Of a stretch of DNA of 64,000 nucleotides, positions 27,473-37,254 are shown piece after piece. The notes under the pieces are model-generated. The model was not told where the DNA came from, ran no database searches, and saw nothing but the letters and a program-made list of their open reading frames with translations. Numbering within the stretch: position 1 is the first letter of the stretch; every line of letters begins with the position of its first letter. Origin of the DNA: Bog-756 sp963718405 (lineage in GTDB: Bacteria; Actinomycetota; Acidimicrobiia; Acidimicrobiales; RAAP-2). Both the position numbers and the translations under genes were made by a program. The DNA lies in assembly GCA_963718405.1 (NCBI GenBank), contig CAVQYZ010000002.1, positions 744,001-808,000 on the forward strand. Direction: 5' to 3'.

Positions 27473-29070
27473 ATGTCACGTCTACGGCGATCAGCGGTTG
27501 TGCTGGCCGCGGTGGTAACCGTTGTCGGTAGTTCGGTGGCCGTGGCCGCCACGGCTCAGGCGGCGGGGGTACGCACACCGTCACTCAGATCGAAGTGGGC
27601 GCACTCTCTTCCTGCGGTTTCGGGGCCGAGCCACTCGACCCCCCTCCAACTGGTTCCGGGCGATCACCCCCACCTCGATCGGGCCCATGGAGGCCTGGTG
27701 TCGTACAACTGGTCCGGGTACGTCGCCACCGGATCAACGTTCAACAGCATCAGTGCCAAGTGGAACGTCCCGGCTGTGGAGCCTTCGTCGACGCCCCAGG
27801 GCTCGGCCACCTGGATCGGGATCGACGGAGTCAACAACAACTCACTCATCCAGACGGGCACGGCCCAAGACAGTGGCGGCGGGCAGACCGGCTACTACGC
27901 CTGGTACGAGATACTCCCGGCCCGGCCCGTGGTCATCGGGGCGGTTGATCCCGGCGATCAGATGAGTGCGTCGATTGTCTACGACTCGTCCAATCAGTGG
28001 ACGGTCACCATCACCGACCTGACCAACGGCAACCAGGCCTCGGGCAATTTCGACAACGTCGAACCCCGGGCCTCGGCCGAGTGGGTGGAAGAGGCTCCGA
28101 CTTCCTCCCAGAACGACACCATCATGACCCTGGCCAACTTCGGATCCGCCACCTTCACCGATCTGGGGATGGATGCCGCCACACCCTCGCTGTGACCCTC
28201 AACCCGGTAGAGATGGCCGACGGTGCCGGGGACGTCATTGCCTATCCCGGGGGCATCTCCAACGATGCCTTCACCGTGACCTACGTAGCGCCTCCCGGCT
28301 CGGGACCCGGGTCGGATACCTCAAATTCGCCCGGTTACGACCTGGTGGGTTCGGACGGCGGGGTGTTCGTGTTCGGCGGGGGCTACTACGGGTCTCTCCC
28401 GGGGATGGGGGTCGAGGTGAATGACATCACCGGAATGGTGCCCACGACCCAGCACAACGGGTACTTCCTGGTCGGAGCCGACGGCGGAGTGTTCGCCTTC
28501 AACGCCCCCTTCGAGAACTCCCTGCCGGGCATCGGGGTCCACGTCGACGACATCGTCGGCATCGTGCCGACCCTCAACGACCAGGGCTACTTTCTGGTGG
28601 GTCGGGACGGTGGGGTGTTCACCTTCAACGCCCCCTTCGAGAACTCCCTGCCGGGCCTCGGGGTCCAGGTGGACGACATCGTGGGCATAGCGGCCACCCC
28701 GGACGACAACGGCTACTGGCTGGTGGGGTCGAACGGCGCCGTTTACGCCTTCGGCGACGCCCACTACTTCGGCAACGCTCCAGTCGGGGCGGTGGCCATC
28801 ACCGCCACCCGCGACGGCGGGGGCTACTGGGTGGTGGGAGCCAACGGATCGGTCACCACCTACGGCGACGCCAGCAACTTCGGCGATCTCCCCGACCTCG
28901 GCGTGACCGTAGACAACATCGTGGGCATCGTGGTGTCCCCCGACAGTGGGGGCTACAACCTCATCGGGAGCGACGGCGGTGTGTTCAGCTTCGGGGATGC
29001 CGACAACATGGGATCCCTCCCCGGGCTCGGGGTCAACGTCGACAATATTGTCGGCGCCGTGCCGACCTGA
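27473..29070 (+). CDS. Secreted G1-family (eqolisin-like) peptidase fused to a six-repeat propeller, frame-broken
   Basis: The ATG at 27473 (GGAGG site) gives a signal peptide ending near AATAQAAG. A G1 peptidase domain follows with NWSGYVATGSTFNSI, the catalytic-Gln region LIQTGTAQD, TGYYAWYE and the catalytic-Glu region SAEWVEEAP. The frame stops at 28195, and the homologous NPVEMADGAGD is one missing base away (near 28170-28190). Beyond it are six repeats of about 38-41 residues with GYxLVGxDGGVFxFG. They are likely a beta-propeller of the sort common in Acidimicrobiia. G1 enzymes work at acid pH. Repeats two and three share long identical DNA. Confidence 0.78.
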
Positions 29071-29681
29071 ACCGCATCGGCCCGGTCAGTAGCGGTTACC
29101 CGAAGGGGCAAGGTCACCCGACAGATACTGGCGTTGGCCACATTGCCCCAGGACATGCCGGTGATCCGGGAACCCGCTACCGCCGCTCGAATCATCCGGA
29201 TGCTCCCGCCATGGGCCACGACCACGATGTCGCCCTCGTCGTTCCGGCTCTCCACCGACGAAACGAAGTCGGCGCACCGTAGGTGGAGATCGTCCAGCGA
29301 CTCTCCACCGGTGGGGCGGGCCCCCACGTCGGTGATCCGTCCACCGCTGATACCGGTGATGTCGGGGGGCAGGCTTGCGCCACAGGACCCCTCGACTTCT
29401 CCCAGCGACCGTTCCCGCAGCCGGGGATCCACGATGACCTGGTGTCCCAAGCGGTCGGCGATGGTGGTAGCGGTGTCGAGGGCCCGGGGTAGGTCACTGG
29501 AGTAGATCGCCGTGATGTCCTTGGCTTCGAGCAGCTCGGCCAGTCGGAGGGCCTGTCGTCGTCCTCGGGGGGTCAGCCGGGCCCCGGTGGCCTGCCCCTG
29601 GGCCCACCCGAGGGAGTTCCAGTTGGTCTCAGCGTGACGGACCAGCCACATCACTCGCTGGCCACGGTGTCGGACGATCAT
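28953..29681 (-). CDS. Histidine phosphatase (phosphoglycerate mutase-like) family
   Basis: The catalytic RHAETNWN follows either MWLV (ATG at 29651) or an earlier ATG at 29681. Later motifs are IYSSDLPRALDTA, RLRERSLGEVEG and VAHGGSIRMI, so the phosphohistidine fold is intact. The substrate is unknown. As read, the gene overlaps the G1 peptidase gene by 118 bp on the opposite strand, and that C-terminal stretch looks unlike the family. Removing one C from the CCCC near 29100-29110 would end the protein as TLPFG just outside the overlap, so another single-base error is likely. Confidence 0.85.
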   Translation of the reverse strand: MIVRHRGQRVMWLVRHAETNWNSLGWAQGQATGARLTPRGRRQALRLAELLEAKDITAIYSSDLPRALDTATTIADRLGHQVIVDPRLRERSLGEVEGSCGASLPPDITGISGGRITDVGARPTGGESLDDLHLRCADFVSSVESRNDEGDIVVVAHGGSIRMIRAAVAGSRITGMSWGNVANASICRVTLPLRVTATDRADAVQVGTAPTILSTLTPSPGRDPMLSASPKLNTPPSLPMRL

Positions 29682-30095
29682 GGCGCCACTGTGCTCCTCG
29701 GACCTTGGAGGAGGATGGGGGACTCCTTGGGGAACTCTGTGAAACGAGGGGCCGGTTTCCCCGGATCGAGAGACCGATGGATGGTCGCATCCCGGCCCAG
29801 ACCGGTTGCATCACCCGGGCCCGTCGACCTATAGCCTTGTGTTGCCAGGGAAACCACAGGCTTGAGCGAGGCGACATGGATCAAACCCATGAGTTCGAGG
29901 CGTTGGCTCTTCGGACCGAGACAACACCGGGCTCAGCCGGTGGCGCTTTCGTGAATTCGTTCACAAAGATCGGTCACGTCGCCCGGTGAGGCGAGCCCTG
30001 GACCGCCAGATCACCGATGTTGATCAAAAGATGACAGACGCCTTCTTCCGTCACCTGGCCGTTCCGGTCGGCCCACCGACAGATCGGACCGGCTG
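29682..30095 (+). other. 414-bp intergenic region
   Basis: No conserved gene. It contains one 37-codon ORF with a fair ribosome site (annotated separately). It lies between a minus-strand phosphatase and a plus-strand transporter, so it must hold two divergent promoters; none could be drawn with confidence. Confidence 0.4.
29876..29989 (+). CDS. Possible 37-residue peptide
   Basis: The ATG follows GAGCGAGGCGAC and encodes MDQTHEFEALALRTETTPGS followed by AGGAFVNSFTKIGHVAR. There is no membrane segment and no homologue was recognised. It is reported because it has an initiation context within an otherwise empty gap. Confidence 0.2.
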   Translation: MDQTHEFEALALRTETTPGSAGGAFVNSFTKIGHVAR

Positions 30096-31055
30096 ATGGT
30101 CTACCTGCTGGCCACCTTTGCCGCCTTGGCCAATGCGCTGACCAGCCTTCTTCAGCGCATGGGGGTGGAGGACGCCCCGGCGGACACCACGCTGAAACTG
30201 AGTCTCATGACCCACGCCCTCAAACGGGGAGTGTGGCTGCTGGGATTTGCGGTCATGGTGGGCTCGTTCGTGTGCCAGGCCGTGGCCCTCCACCTCGGTG
30301 ATCTCAGCCAGGTTCAACCCATACTCACCACCGAGCTCTTGTTCCTGGTCCTGCTACTGGCCACCTGGTTCCGGTTCAGGATCGGCCTCCGGGAGTGGAT
30401 CGGGTGCGTGGCTGCGGCCGGCGGCCTGGCCGGGTTCCTGGCCTTCGCTCAACCGGGGGGAGGCAATTTGAGCCCGTCGAACCTGGGGTGGCTGGTGGCC
30501 GGCTCGGTCTGTGCCGGCCTGGTCGTTCTGGCGGTGATTCTGGCCCTGCGTGGCCCCCGTTGGTGGCGGGCGGCCATGTTCGGGACGGCCGGCGCCATCG
30601 GGTTCGCTTTCACCGCGTCGCTGATCAAGACGGTGGGTGACTACGTCACGGCGGACTGGACCCAGATGTTCGTCCACTGGCAGACCTACGGGCTGGCCGT
30701 GTGTGGTGTGGGATCGGTGTTCCTGGCTCAGAACGCGTTCCATGCCGGACCCATCGCCGCCTCCCAGACGGCACTGGTTCTGGTGGATCCCCTGGCCAGC
30801 ATCGCCATCGGCATCGGGCTGTTCGGCGACAATCTGCGCACAGCCGGCGCCTACGGACCGCTGGAGGCGTTGTCGCTCCTGATCATGTTCATGGGTGCGG
30901 TCTCTGTGGCCCACTCGCCACTGATCTCGGGGATGAAGGGGGACGATGAGGGGTACACCGAACTCCTGTCGCTGAGGTCACGGTCCAAGCGACTGGTGGA
31001 GGCGGTGCAGGATCAGGTCCCACCCGAGGTCCTGAAGCAGCTGCCCATCAAGTGA
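30096..31055 (+). CDS. DMT superfamily (EamA-like) transporter
   Basis: This 319-residue protein has nine to ten short hydrophobic segments and an EamA-type duplicated layout. It starts with MVYLLATFAALANALTSLLQ and has a conserved LVDPLASIAIGIGLFGDNL loop in the second half. A 40-residue charged cytosolic tail follows. The substrate cannot be told from sequence. It stands alone, convergent with the SDR gene. Confidence 0.8.
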   Translation: MVYLLATFAALANALTSLLQRMGVEDAPADTTLKLSLMTHALKRGVWLLGFAVMVGSFVCQAVALHLGDLSQVQPILTTELLFLVLLLATWFRFRIGLREWIGCVAAAGGLAGFLAFAQPGGGNLSPSNLGWLVAGSVCAGLVVLAVILALRGPRWWRAAMFGTAGAIGFAFTASLIKTVGDYVTADWTQMFVHWQTYGLAVCGVGSVFLAQNAFHAGPIAASQTALVLVDPLASIAIGIGLFGDNLRTAGAYGPLEALSLLIMFMGAVSVAHSPLISGMKGDDEGYTELLSLRSRSKRLVEAVQDQVPPEVLKQLPIK

Positions 31056-31081
31056 AGTGAGCCCGAACCCGGCCTGGTCGG

Positions 31082-31939
31082 TCAGAGTCCGGTCGGCCGG
31101 TTGACGAACCTTCCGGCCCGAGGGGAGTAGAACCAGCCCCCGGCGGCCCTGGTCCCCCCGTCCACCGGGATGTTGTGGCCGGTCACGTAGCCCGACAGGT
31201 CCGAGGCCAGGAACAGGGCCACCCGGGCCTGGTCCTCGGGCCAACCCACCCGGCCCACCGGGGCCCAAGACGGCCACAGCTCCTGGTCCTCAGCCGGGCC
31301 GGACAGGTAGTCGACCTGGGGCGTCTGGGTGAGGTCGGGCCCAATCCCGTTGACCCGCACCCCGCTCCGGCCCACGGCAACGGCCAGGCTGGTGGTGAAG
31401 TGGGCCGCAGCCGCTTTCATGGCGGCGTACACCGGATCGCCCGGAAAGCCACGGAGGGCCTCCACCGAGTGGAGGTTGACGATCGATCCGGCGCCCCGAG
31501 CGGTCATGCCGGGCAGGAACGATCGGGTCGTGGCCAACATGTGGAACAAGTTGATGCTGTACATGGCCTGCCACGACTCGGGAGTCGACCGCTCGAACCG
31601 CACCGAGGGCCGGTAGTCGCCCACGTTGTTCACCAGGACGTCGACGTGGCCGTGATGGGACAACACCGCGTCGGCCAGCCCTTCGACATCGGTCGCTGAG
31701 GTCACATCGACCAGGTGGGTCCGGGCCGTCCCACCGGCCTCGGTGATGGCACCGAGGGTGCGAGCGGCGCGCTCCCCATCCACCTCGGCCATCTCGACCA
31801 GGGCGCCGTGGGCGGCGAACAGGGTGGCGATGGCGGCACCGATCCCGTCGCCGGCGCCCGTCACCACGGCCACCCGTCCTTCTAACAGCCGGTTCCAGTC
31901 GTCGATCGGAGCGACGTCGCCGGGTGCCTGTGAACTCAT
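31082..31939 (-). CDS. Short-chain dehydrogenase/reductase
   Basis: The 285-residue SDR has the cofactor loop VVTGAGDGIGAAIA near residue 28, the NNVG-type motif VLVNNVGDY, the catalytic Ser in IVNLHSVEAL and the Y-x3-K in DPVYAAMKAAAAH. The C-terminal ITGHNIPVDGGT-like segment (YVTGHNIPVDGGT) is intact. The Asp after beta-2 (EVDGERAA) suggests NAD(H). The ATG at 31939 has GAGGAGC; it is divergent from the acyl-CoA dehydrogenase gene and may share its pathway. Confidence 0.9.
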   Translation of the reverse strand: MSSQAPGDVAPIDDWNRLLEGRVAVVTGAGDGIGAAIATLFAAHGALVEMAEVDGERAARTLGAITEAGGTARTHLVDVTSATDVEGLADAVLSHHGHVDVLVNNVGDYRPSVRFERSTPESWQAMYSINLFHMLATTRSFLPGMTARGAGSIVNLHSVEALRGFPGDPVYAAMKAAAAHFTTSLAVAVGRSGVRVNGIGPDLTQTPQVDYLSGPAEDQELWPSWAPVGRVGWPEDQARVALFLASDLSGYVTGHNIPVDGGTRAAGGWFYSPRAGRFVNRPTGL

Positions 31940-32119
31940 GGTGCTCCTCACTCCGCCAGCGTTCCGGCCGCGGTCCCGATCCGGCGACCCGGGCCCCCGA
32001 CACAGGGCGCATCGGGCAGGTCAGATGGTACCGTCGGGTCGCCCACAGGCCGCGTCTAGGGGGACGTCGTACCTCGATCATCCCCGCCCGACAGGCCCCG
32101 ATCGGAAAGTGGAGTCAAG

Positions 32120-33532
32120 GTGAGCAGCACCGCACACGTGGCCGAAGCCAGCGATCCGCTACTCGACGAGCTCGACGGGTGGCTCGCCGACAACTGGGAC
32201 CCCGACCTCACCGTGGGGGAGTGGTGGGAGCGCCTGGGTCTGGCCGGGTGGTCGGCGCCGTCCCTCCCCGAGGGGTCCTTCGGGCGGGGCCTCCCGCGGG
32301 CCGATGGCCTCCGGGTGCAGCAGAGGATCGCGGCCTCGGGCGCGCTGGGGGCACCGGCGGGGCTCGGACTGCTGCTGGCCGCACCCACCATCGCCAGCCA
32401 CGGAAGCCGGGAGCAGATCGACCGGTACGTGGGCGACATCGTGACCGGTCGACAGGCCTGGTGTCAGTTGTTCAGTGAGCCGTCGGCCGGTTCCGATCTG
32501 GCTGGACTGCAGACCCGGGCGGTGAAGGACGGAGACGAGTGGATCGTCAACGGTCAGAAGGTCTGGACGTCGGGCGGGCAGTATGCGGACCTGGGCATGC
32601 TGTTGGCCCGGACCGACCCTGACGTACCCAAGCACCAAGGAATCACCTACTTCGCCTTTCCGATGCACCAGGGTGGAGTCGAGGTCCGCCCCCTCCGGGA
32701 GATGACCGGTCGGGCCCTCTTCAACGAGGTCTTCCTGACCGATGCCCGGGTGGGCGACGACGCTGTCATCGGTGGCCTGAACCACGGATGGGCCGTGGCC
32801 AACACCACGCTCATGAACGAGCGGGCGGGACTGGGAGCCGGAGCGGGGTCACCCATGGGAACCGGGGCCCTCCCCGGTACGGTGGCCGGATACCTCGAGC
32901 GCCGGGCCGGCGACTTCGCTGGTCAGGCCCGCCGCCGACCGGACTCGACGAGTGCAGCCTCGAACGGTGCGGGCTCGAAGGGCTCGAAGGGCTCGAGCGG
33001 TAAGAGCGAGAGCAGCGCCGCCGGTGACGGCGAGGCCGGCGTCTTGTCCCTGATGTCGGCCGGATCGCAGCTGCTGACCACGTTGGCCCGGGACACCGGG
33101 GCCTCCTCCGACCCCATGGTGCGACAGGATCTGGCCCGTCTCTACACCCTGGCCGAGCTGGGCCGCTTCAACTCGCTGCGTCTCAAGGCAGTCAAAGAGT
33201 CGGGCTCCGACATACCCGGCATGCCCAACATCGCCAAACTCTCGATGAGCCAGATCGTCCGGCTCACACGTGACCTGGGGCTACGGATCATCGGGGCCGG
33301 CGGGATGCTCCATGCCTACGATGAGGACAGCCGCCAACGCCTGGTCGAAGCGACCGGCAAGCCCCTCAACACCATGGTCACCGAGTTGGCCCTGCTCTCA
33401 CCGGCACCATCCATCTACGGGGGAACCGACCAGATCCAACGCAACATCATCGGCGAACGGGTCCTCGGGCTGCCCAAGGAGCCCGGGGTCGACCGGGCCA
33501 CGCCCTTTTCAGAGCTGGCCAAGAACACCTGA
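32120..33532 (+). CDS. Acyl-CoA dehydrogenase family protein with low-complexity insert
   Basis: The 470-residue flavoprotein shows the family's LFSEPSAGSDLAGL, WIVNGQKVWTSGG and the C-terminal GGTDQIQRNIIGERVLGLP. It would oxidise an acyl-CoA or steroid/CoA thioester with FAD. Between residues about 275 and 305 there is a Ser/Gly/Lys-rich insert (GSKGSKGSSGKSES) encoded by short DNA repeats. It falls between the middle domain and the C-terminal helical bundle. The GTG start has a weak site. It is followed by an SDR and a serine hydrolase in the same direction. Confidence 0.88.
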   Translation: MSSTAHVAEASDPLLDELDGWLADNWDPDLTVGEWWERLGLAGWSAPSLPEGSFGRGLPRADGLRVQQRIAASGALGAPAGLGLLLAAPTIASHGSREQIDRYVGDIVTGRQAWCQLFSEPSAGSDLAGLQTRAVKDGDEWIVNGQKVWTSGGQYADLGMLLARTDPDVPKHQGITYFAFPMHQGGVEVRPLREMTGRALFNEVFLTDARVGDDAVIGGLNHGWAVANTTLMNERAGLGAGAGSPMGTGALPGTVAGYLERRAGDFAGQARRRPDSTSAASNGAGSKGSKGSSGKSESSAAGDGEAGVLSLMSAGSQLLTTLARDTGASSDPMVRQDLARLYTLAELGRFNSLRLKAVKESGSDIPGMPNIAKLSMSQIVRLTRDLGLRIIGAGGMLHAYDEDSRQRLVEATGKPLNTMVTELALLSPAPSIYGGTDQIQRNIIGERVLGLPKEPGVDRATPFSELAKNT

Positions 33533-33650
33533 GCACAGGGGCCAGGTCCTGGTCACCGGGCCGCGGGCCCCGCCGGAGACGGTGGTGGCACTACCGTCGC
33601 GGCAGTCGTCAACAGAGCCGGACCGTGGTTCGGGGGAATGAGGAGCAGCC

Positions 33651-34572
33651 ATGGCTGGAATCTGCGAAGGAAGAGTGGTCATCGTCACCGGGGCCGGCCG
33701 GGGCATCGGCCGGGGCCACGCCATTGAATTCGCCCGGCAGGGGGCCAAGGTGGTGGTCAACGACCTCGGCGCCGAGGTCGACGGCACCGGTTCCTCGGAG
33801 GGACCGGCCGGCGAGGTGGTCGAGGAGATCCGGGGCTTCGGGGCCGAGGCCGTGGCCAACGGTGACGACGTGAGCGACTGGGACGGGGCCAAGCGACTGA
33901 TCGACACCGCCCTGACCGCCTTCGGGGGTCTCGACGTCCTGGTCAACAACGCCGGAATCCTGCGGGACCGGATGTTGGTCAATATGACCGATTCCGAGTG
34001 GGACGCCGTCATCCGGGTGCATCTGCGCGGCACCTTCGCCCCCATGCGGTGGGCCTCTGAGCACTGGCGGGACCGGGTCAAGGCCGGTGAGACCAACGAC
34101 GCCCGCATCATCAACACCACCTCCCCGTCGGGGCTGTACGGCAATGTGGGCCAGACCAACTACGGAGCGGCCAAGGCCGGCATCGCCTCGATGACGGTGA
34201 TCGCCGCCATGGAGCTGGCCCGGTACGGGGTCACGGTCAACGCCATTGCGCCCGCCGCCCTGACCCGGATGACCGAGAACCTGGGCTTCGGTGAGGGGCA
34301 ACCGGAGCGCAAACCGGACCAGTTCGATCCGCAACGATCCTGACAACATCGCCCCTCTGGTGGTCTGGCTGGCCAGCGCTGATGCCGCCGCCATCACCGG
34401 CCGGGTGTTCAACGTCTACGGCGGGCACATCAGTGTGGCCGAGGGGTGGGTGGCCGGACCCGGGGTGAGCAAGGACGACCGCTGGGAGACCGCCGAGCTC
34501 GGTGAGGTCATCCCGGGCCTGGTGGCCCGGTCGGCACCCAATGCCAATATGTCGGGACGGCGGGACTCGTGA
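33651..34572 (+). CDS. SDR oxidoreductase (3-hydroxyacyl-CoA dehydrogenase-like), frame-broken
   Basis: It begins with VVIVTGAGRGIGRGHAIEFA and has the NDLGAEVDGTG segment typical of the HSD17B4-type SDRs, DVLVNNAGILRDRM, the Ser in NTTSPSGLYGN and the Y-x3-K in NYGAAKAG. The first frame ends at 34343. NDPDNIAPLVVWLASADA continues one base later and ends at 34572, so a single extra base near 34334-34338 (CCGCAACG) is inferred. The family acts on beta-hydroxyacyl-CoA or related carbonyls. It sits in the lipid-degradation cluster. Confidence 0.85.
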
Positions 34573-34585
34573 ACGGCCCGGCTTC

Positions 34586-35804
34586 GTGAAGGTCGATCCG
34601 GACGCGGCCGGATTCGACGCCGGGCGGCTGGAGCGGATCACCGAGCACTTCGATACGCGCGTATGTGGCCACCGGGAAGATCGCCGGGTGCCAGATAGCA
34701 GTGGTCCGACGGGGCACGCTGGCCTACTGGCGATCGCTGGGCCTGATGGACCGGGAACGGTCCAAGCCCGTCGAGGACGACACCATCTGGCGGATCTACT
34801 CGATGACCAAGCCCCTCACCTCGGTAGCGCTCATGCAACTGTACGAACAGGGGTTGTTCCAACTGAACGACCCCGTTCACCGCTATATCGAGGAGTGGCG
34901 GGACCTCTCGGTGGCGGAGTTCGAGGCGGATGGATCCATACGGAAGATCGACCCGGTCCGGCCCATGAACGTGCGCGATGCGCTGACTCATATGACCGGC
35001 CTGGCCGGCAGCTTGGTGCCCGGTCATCCCACCGATGACGACTTCGCCGCCGCCGTGCACGAGGCCCGCCACGGCATGACTCTGGAACGGGTGTGCACGC
35101 TGCTGGCCGGCTACCCGCTGAAGTTCCAACCAGGCACCCGATGGAACTACGGGCTCTCCACCGACATCTGCGCACGGCTGGTGGAGATCCTCTCCGGGGA
35201 GCCGTTCGACCGCTATCTCCAGGCTCACATCTTCGAGCCCTTGGGAATGGTCGACACCGGCTTCTCGGTTCCCGATGCCTCGGTGGATCGTTTCGCGGCC
35301 TGCTATCGCTACCGGCGGGGCGGACCACCCGTGCTGATGGAGGACGCCGAACACAGCACCTACCGACGTCAGCGTTCCTACCTCTCCGGCGCCGGAGGCC
35401 TGGTATCGACCACCCACGACTACCTCCGGTTCTGCCAGAGCCTGGTCGGGGGAGGGGAGCTCGACGGACGCCGGATCATCGGCCGCAAGACCCTCGAGCT
35501 CATGACCTGCAACCATCTCCCCGGTGACGGGGACCTGGCCCGCTTCGCCAGCGGGGGATTCGGCGAGGCCGATTTCGAAGGTACGGGCTTCGGGCTGGGG
35601 TTCGCCGTCGGCCAGGGACCGGCGGCCACGGGAACGGCCGGCTCCGCCGGTGAGTACTACTGGGGTGGTGCGGCCAGCACGGCCTTCTGGGTCGATCCCG
35701 TCGAGGAACTGGCCGTGGTGTTCATGACCCAGTTGCTGCCTTCGTTCTCGTACCCGTTCCGGCCCCAGCTGCGGGCCCTGGTGTACCAGGCGTTGCTCGA
35801 CTGA
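34586..35804 (+). CDS. Serine hydrolase of the beta-lactamase/esterase family, frame-broken
   Basis: A GTG at 34586 opens VDPDAAGFDAGRLERITEHFD, the usual N-terminus of these enzymes. The frame then breaks near 34653 by one extra base and resumes as YVATGKIAGCQIAVVRRG. The nucleophile motif is SMTK (S-x-x-K); the second motif reads NYGLSTD and the third is GGAAST. Such class-C-like proteins are usually esterases, not true antibiotic-cleaving enzymes. It follows the SDR by 13 bp, so co-transcription is likely. No export signal is visible. Confidence 0.83.
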
Positions 35805-35807
35805 GCG

Positions 35808-36800
35808 TCAAGCTGTAGCTCGCTGGTCCCCGACGACCCGGAAGCGCCGCCGGTAGCCGTCCGGAGCGACGTCCAGTCGTCGTTTGAACACCCGTCGGAG
35901 GGTCTCCGCCGTGCCGAACCCACACCGGGTGGCAACGACGTCGAGGGTGTCATCGGTGGTCTCCAGCTCGCGGCGGGCCAACTCGACCCGCACCCCCTCC
36001 ACGAACCGCCCCGGGGTCTCGCCCACTTCGCTGGTGAAGACCCGGGTGAAGTGGCGCACGCTCATCGAGGCCGCCTCGGCCAGGACGGGCACGCGGTGGT
36101 CGTCACCGGGGGCCGACTCCACCCGAGTCTGGACGGCCCTGACCGTGGTGCGCTCGGCCCGGGGAACCCACACCGGCGTGGCGAACTGGGTCTGGCCCCC
36201 CGGCCGGTGGAGGAACATCACCAACTGGCGGGCGACCGCTTGAGCCACGTCGGCCCCGAGGTCCTTCTCCACCAGGGCCAGAGCCAGGTCGATCCCTGCG
36301 GTGACCCCGGCACTGGTCCAGTACTTGCCGTCCTGGATGTACAGAGGGTCGGGATCCACGTCGAGCAGAGGGAACTCCGCGGCCAGCCGGTGGGCCTGGG
36401 CCCAGTGGGTGGTGACCCGGCGCCCGTCGAGCAGTCCGGCATGGGCGGCCAGGAAGGCCCCGGTACAGACGGTGGCCACCCGGCGACAGCCGGGCGCCAC
36501 CGCCTTGATCCAGGCCACCAGCTCAGGATCGTTGCGGGCCGAGCGGGCCTGACCCCCGCCCGGTAGTACCAGGGTGTCGATCCGGGTGCCGGGCTCGGGG
36601 AGGGGTTCGGTGGCGACACCCACGCCACTCTCGGCCCTGACCACTTGACCCTGCGACGAGGCCAGCGTCACCCGGTAGCCGCCGGGGCGTCCGAGGCCCT
36701 TGGCCGCGGCGCTGGCGCCGGCGAACACCTCGAAGGGCCCGATGGCATCGAGCGACTGCATTCCCGGGAATCCGATGATGAGTATGTGTCGTTGGGGCAT
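35808..36800 (-). CDS. GlxA-type AraC family regulator with DJ-1/PfpI domain
   Basis: The 330-residue protein has a DJ-1/PfpI-like N-terminal domain, ILIIGFPGMQSLDAIGPFEV, with the nucleophile elbow ATVCTGAFLAA near residue 111. A C-terminal AraC double helix-turn-helix carries MSVRHFTRVFTSEVGETPG and CGFGTAETLRRVFKRRLD. These regulators sense small metabolites. The start at 36800 is preceded only by GGCTGGCGG. It converges with the serine hydrolase (3 bp between stops). Confidence 0.9.
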   Translation of the reverse strand: MPQRHILIIGFPGMQSLDAIGPFEVFAGASAAAKGLGRPGGYRVTLASSQGQVVRAESGVGVATEPLPEPGTRIDTLVLPGGGQARSARNDPELVAWIKAVAPGCRRVATVCTGAFLAAHAGLLDGRRVTTHWAQAHRLAAEFPLLDVDPDPLYIQDGKYWTSAGVTAGIDLALALVEKDLGADVAQAVARQLVMFLHRPGGQTQFATPVWVPRAERTTVRAVQTRVESAPGDDHRVPVLAEAASMSVRHFTRVFTSEVGETPGRFVEGVRVELARRELETTDDTLDVVATRCGFGTAETLRRVFKRRLDVAPDGYRRRFRVVGDQRATA

Positions 36801-36933
36801 GCCGCCAGCCTGAACGCACCGGAGCCTGGCGTCAATGACACGTTCCCAACAGATTCGGCCATCCCGACCAACCGGGCGGCCCCGGCGGCGGGCCATTCAA
36901 GGCGGGGAGGCTCGATGCCGATACCGAACGGCC

Positions 36934-37221
36934 ATGGTGAAACTCTTCATGTGTCCGGACTGCCACGAAAAAGACTCGCCTTGGCTGCGGCGCGAGCTGG
37001 GTGACCACTTCGAAGTCGAAGACTTCGGCAACTTCTTGGTGGTCACCACCAACAGCGACATACCGGTGCTCAGCAATGTGTGCTCGTGCAAGCACGTGGG
37101 GCCGGTGGCCATGCTCCCCCAGAGTGAAGCCGTATCCAGCTACCCACCTCTGTCGGGCCACTCGGTGACGGCGGCCCGACAGCCATCTGGTCCGGACCGG
37201 GCGGATCGGCTCAGAGGCTGA
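36934..37221 (+). CDS. Small Cys-rich (zinc-ribbon-like) protein, hypothetical
   Basis: From the ATG at 36934 the product is 95 residues with CPDC near the start and CSCK near residue 49. This could form one four-Cys metal site around an EVEDFGNFLVVTT strand pair. The conserved-looking part ends near residue 65 and the tail is basic and disordered. Its stop codon lies in a perfect 23-bp duplication shared with the convergent esterase gene. Function unknown. Confidence 0.5.
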   Translation: MVKLFMCPDCHEKDSPWLRRELGDHFEVEDFGNFLVVTTNSDIPVLSNVCSCKHVGPVAMLPQSEAVSSYPPLSGHSVTAARQPSGPDRADRLRG

Positions 37222-37254
37222 ACCTCCGGAAGCTCAGAGGCTGAACCTCCGGAA
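37209..37254. repeat. Perfect 23-bp tandem duplication carrying both convergent stop codons
   Basis: The unit at 37209-37231 is repeated exactly at 37232-37254. The plus-strand TGA (37219-37221) is in copy one and the minus-strand stop (TCA, 37234-37236) is in copy two. Either copy could end either gene. Confidence 0.95.

Noticed and set aside
28170..28195. Programmed ribosomal frameshift in the G1 peptidase gene
   Set aside because: No slippery heptamer or downstream pseudoknot is evident, and many other genes in the window show unrelated one-base breaks.
34586..35804. True antibiotic-resistance beta-lactamase
   Set aside because: It has S-x-x-K but lacks the class C Y-x-N and K-T-G motifs; its sequence fits the esterase branch.
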